Positions 61,434-64,000 of a stretch of DNA of 64,000 nucleotides are shown here, in pieces. The first letter of the stretch is position 1; each line of letters opens with the position of its first letter. Source of the stretch: Spirochaetia bacterium 38H-sp (lineage in GTDB: Bacteria; Spirochaetota; Spirochaetia; Winmispirales; Winmispiraceae); NCBI GenBank assembly GCA_039023545.1, contig JBCHKQ010000005.1, positions 83,758 to 147,757 of the forward strand, written 5' to 3'. The notes under the pieces were generated by a model. The model saw only the letters and a program-made list of their open reading frames with translations. It ran no database searches and was not told the origin of the DNA. Made by a program: the position numbers and the translations under genes.

Positions 61434-62330
61434 TTAGTCACAGCTTATTCTTAAAACAAGAGGTAGATGATCAGAAAAGCCTTCTCCGCTATGATAGTCA
61501 CGCTTGAGAGGCTTACCATCTATGAGCAAACCTGATGTTATTCTTGTCATAGATATTGCGTCATAACCATTTCCATCGAAAAGTGTTCCAGAAATGAAAA
61601 AAGAATCTATCTTTTCCCATCTGCCATTATAAAAATATGAGCCATCGTCAACAGAAAAAAGCTCCCACCCAGATAAAAAATCATAACCCGACAAAGAATC
61701 CAAAAAAGCTTCTACCTTATCCTCTCTTTCGTTAAAATCTCCTGCAACAATGATATTGGCATCAGCCTTAAGCATAAGTTCTCTTACTCTTCCTGCAACA
61801 AGCCTTAGCTGGAATTCCCTTGCGGGAGCAGTTTTTTCTTCTCCGCCCAATTTGGACTTGAGATGCACAGCAAACACAAAAAACTTCTCACTCCCGTGAG
61901 AGAACGAAAACTCCACGACAGGCCTAAGATAGGGAAAATCCTCCCTGTAAAAAGCGTGTACTCTTACATAAGACAAAGGAATACGCGACAGAACTCCTAC
62001 ATTTGTTGCAGACTTGCCCTTGGGACAGAAGATATAGTCATATCCCATATCCGCCAAAAAAGTATCCCTCATACGCTCAAGAACAGAAATGTTTTCCACC
62101 TCCTGGAGAAGAAGTATATCTGCATCAAGCCTTTTTATAACAGAAGCAATAGAGGCAATGTTCTTATCACAAAGGCTTTCTGTCCATATCTCAGACGGCA
62201 AAAACTCTCCATACTCCGTACCATCGTGTATGGCATCAAAAAGGTTCTGCACGTTATATGTTGCCAGTGTAAACTCATCCGCATACAAAACAGAAGTACA
62301 AATACATATGATAAAAACAAATCTTTTCAA
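61434..62330 (-). CDS. exported endonuclease/exonuclease/phosphatase family protein
   Basis: The 298-residue protein has a signal peptide (about 1-17, FVFIICICTSVLYA) and a full EEP fold: LATYNVQNLFD with the first metal Asn, ILLLQEVEN with the metal Glu, FAVHLKSK, VAGDFNERED and the C-terminal GFSDHLPLVL with the catalytic Asp-His. Secreted members degrade DNA or phospholipids; nuclease is more likely here. The start is a TTG behind AAAGGAGA. It is followed by 190 bp with only short hydrophobic frames. Confidence 0.9.
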   Translation of the reverse strand: MKRFVFIICICTSVLYADEFTLATYNVQNLFDAIHDGTEYGEFLPSEIWTESLCDKNIASIASVIKRLDADILLLQEVENISVLERMRDTFLADMGYDYIFCPKGKSATNVGVLSRIPLSYVRVHAFYREDFPYLRPVVEFSFSHGSEKFFVFAVHLKSKLGGEEKTAPAREFQLRLVAGRVRELMLKADANIIVAGDFNEREDKVEAFLDSLSGYDFLSGWELFSVDDGSYFYNGRWEKIDSFFISGTLFDGNGYDAISMTRITSGLLIDGKPLKRDYHSGEGFSDHLPLVLRISCD

Positions 62331-62410
62331 ATCAATCTCCTTTTTACACTATATTACATAAGATACAGACATCTTATCGGCATATCACCAGTAAATAAAG
62401 AAACAGATAC

Positions 62411-62448
62411 AAAAAAAGCGTGACTGCTAAGGCAGGCACGCGTTCGGT
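62411..62448 (-). terminator. intrinsic terminator of clpP with ACCGAACG head
   Basis: On the minus strand ACCGAACG (62441-62448) runs into the stem GCGTG/CACGC with a loop containing CTGCCTTAGCAG, followed by seven T residues. Confidence 0.85.
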
Positions 62449-62472
62449 ATAAAACCTTATTTAATTGACAAC

Positions 62473-63060
62473 CTATATATCGGCTATATCCTCTCTGGCA
62501 GATATTATTCTACTTATGAGGCCGTAGTCCTTTGCTTCCCCGGCAGTCATCCAATAATCACGATCTGTATCTTTCTCCACCACCGCAATATCACGGCCGG
62601 TTTCCTCGGCAATAATCTGATTGATTCTCTCACGTGTTCTCTCAAGCTCACGGGCATGTATCTCTATATCCGTAGCAACCCCCCTTATGCCGCTTAAAGG
62701 CTGGTGAATAAGATAATGCGAGTTAGGAAGCCCTAGGCGTCTGTCCTTATTTGCTGCAAGCAAAATAAGCGCTCCCGCACTGGCTACAAGCCCCATACCT
62801 ATCGTATAAACAAGAGGCTTAACAAAACGTATCATATCAAATATAGCAAACCCCGCATCGACATCACCCCCGGGAGAATCTATAAAAACCTTAACAGGCT
62901 CATCACCCATACTCTCAAGCAAAAGAAGCTGTCTTACAAACTTATCCGACTGCTCCTTATTAATCTCTCCAGTAAGAATAATAGAACGCGTCTTTAAAAA
63001 GCGCTCCATAAACATCTGCTCATTATTATTTGCTCCCTTATCATTATCTTCAAACCTCAT
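62473..63060 (-). CDS. clpP: ATP-dependent Clp protease proteolytic subunit
   Basis: The 195-residue serine peptidase has the catalytic triad as Ser in GLVASAGALIL, His in YLIHQPLSG and Asp in EKDTDRDYWMTA. The N-terminus FMERFLKTRSIILTGEI is typical. I use the ATG at 63060 behind AAGGAGA; the 25 upstream codons are not conserved-looking. No clpX or tig is adjacent, so it may be a second ClpP. It diverges from era with 84 bp between. Confidence 0.93.
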   Translation of the reverse strand: MRFEDNDKGANNNEQMFMERFLKTRSIILTGEINKEQSDKFVRQLLLLESMGDEPVKVFIDSPGGDVDAGFAIFDMIRFVKPLVYTIGMGLVASAGALILLAANKDRRLGLPNSHYLIHQPLSGIRGVATDIEIHARELERTRERINQIIAEETGRDIAVVEKDTDRDYWMTAGEAKDYGLISRIISAREDIADI

Positions 63061-63144
63061 CAAAATCTCCTTACCAATTACATAAAATTTAACTATACTG
63101 TAATATATCACTTTTAAAAAAAATGGTCGATACAAGGGGAAAAA

Positions 63145-64000
63145 ATGAAAACAGCAACATGCACCATAATAGGCCGTCCGTCAAGTGGGAAATCCACCCT
63201 GCTCAACACACTATGCGGATACAAAGTAGCCATAACATCACCCGTACCACAGACAACACGCAACAAGATACGTGGTATACTCACAGAAGAACGCGGCCAA
63301 ATAATCTTTATAGACACCCCCGGTTATCACCACTCAGAAAAAAAATTTAACAAACACCTGACAGAACTTGTAAAAAGCAGCCTTGAAGAGACAGACATGG
63401 TACTCTATCTTGTAGACAGCACAAGAGAAGCCGGAGAAGAAGAACAAGACATCATAAACATCCTCAAAACAATAAAAACCCCGGTAGTATGCGCAATAAA
63501 CAAAACAGACCTGCAGGAAACAAAAAAACAAAGCCTGGAAACACTCATAAAAGCGCAGCTCAATCCACATTCACTGCACCACATATCGGCAATAACAGGC
63601 GCAGGACTGGAAAAACTAAAAACCACACTGTTTGAGCTTGCACAAGAAGGCCAGCCGCTGTACCCGGCAGAATACATCACAGACCAAGATCCACGCTTTA
63701 GAATAGCGGAAATAATAAGAGAAAAAGCAATCCTGCAAACAAAACAAGAACTCCCGCACGCCCTCTACATAGACATCCTAGACTTAGAAGAAAAGAACAA
63801 CACACTTTGGGCACGAGCACAAATCTGCGTCGAAAGAGAAAGCCAGAAAGGCATAGTAGTGGGAAAAGGCGGCAATAAAATAAAACAAATAAGAACACAA
63901 GCAGAAAAAGAACTTACAGAAATATTTGAGAAACCCATAAAACTGGACATACGCGTAAAAGCAGTTCCTCGATGGAGAAGAAACGATAGCATCCTACAGA
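63145..64000 (+). CDS. era: GTPase Era (3' end beyond the window)
   Basis: Era binds 16S rRNA and helps mature the small subunit. The visible 285 codons hold the GTPase domain with GRPSSGKSTLLNTL (P-loop), the G2 region TTRNKIRGI, DTPGYHH and NKTD, and a C-terminal KH domain with GIVVGKGGNKIKQIR. No stop codon occurs before 64000, so only a few residues are missing. The ATG follows AAGGGGA. The P-loop reads Ser-Ser where Era usually has Asn-Val or similar. Confidence 0.95.
   Translation, partial: MKTATCTIIGRPSSGKSTLLNTLCGYKVAITSPVPQTTRNKIRGILTEERGQIIFIDTPGYHHSEKKFNKHLTELVKSSLEETDMVLYLVDSTREAGEEEQDIINILKTIKTPVVCAINKTDLQETKKQSLETLIKAQLNPHSLHHISAITGAGLEKLKTTLFELAQEGQPLYPAEYITDQDPRFRIAEIIREKAILQTKQELPHALYIDILDLEEKNNTLWARAQICVERESQKGIVVGKGGNKIKQIRTQAEKELTEIFEKPIKLDIRVKAVPRWRRNDSILQ

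Overview
The window reads as chromosomal DNA of a free-living or thermophile-related spirochaete (phylum Spirochaetota). Three things point there: a 1613-residue coiled-coil protein of the spirochaete SpiroCoCo type; an endoglucanase whose C-terminal module looks like CBM64, a module best known from Spirochaeta thermophila; and a groES gene standing apart from groEL. GC content is moderate to low by eye. About 60 protein genes are packed tightly, many overlapping by 1-40 bp. I see no rRNA, tRNA, CRISPR array, transposase or phage gene.

Layout. 1-3.3 kb (minus): folP-cdaA-ybbR-acpS-DUF2225, linking folate, c-di-AMP and lipid/ACP metabolism. 3.5-5.4 kb: secreted lipoprotein cellulase with a (Thr-Pro)n linker and an unusual promoter region (G9 tract, duplicated stem-loop leader). 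5.4-8.5 kb: EamA transporter, galE, TIGR02757 protein. 8.6-12.9 kb: two c-di-GMP proteins and an orphan. 13.3-17.8 kb: aroK-aroC, mrp, a membrane protein, icd. 17.9-21.1 kb: three exported proteins including a LysM lytic transglycosylase. 21-25.9 kb: M20 peptidase-yigZ, then mgsA-rdgB-pepF. 26-31.3 kb (minus): M23 peptidase-bactofilin-yaaR-ricT-zinc ribbon-rpsT-HU-lnt, an envelope/ribosome cluster. 31.4-34.4 kb: tatD-dusB, rlmB and a DxNxDG-repeat protein. 34.4-38.2 kb (minus): grpE-dnaK-dnaJ. 38.3-46.5 kb: SpiroCoCo protein, HAD phosphatase, primary-type sigma factor, SEC-C protein, groES. 46.6-50.8 kb: JAB-DinG fusion helicase diverging from aspartate kinase and a J-domain protein. 51-56.5 kb (minus): murG, cvpA, DNA polymerase III delta-prime, NtrB-like kinase, NtrC-like regulator. 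56.5-64 kb: exported proteins, ackA, DJ-1, zinc protein, EEP nuclease, clpP and the start of era.

Two genome-scale signals are not explained by the genes. First, the 8-mer ACCGAACG (CGTTCGGT on the other strand) occurs at least 14 times exactly and about 5 times in near-exact form, always between genes and always directly 5' of an inverted repeat. Some copies are plain intrinsic terminators. Others form a roughly 155-bp two-ended element with inverted ACCGAACG termini, conserved joints and stems whose sequence differs completely between copies while pairing is kept. Second, at least eight genes (folP, aroK, mrp, yigZ, ricT, the SEC-C gene, the dinG-like gene, lysC) have a good -35/-10 promoter with a 17-bp spacer whose -10 box ends 6-7 nt before an ATG and no Shine-Dalgarno sequence, so their mRNAs should be leaderless. 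Genes with a Shine-Dalgarno sequence in the same window freely use GTG or TTG starts.
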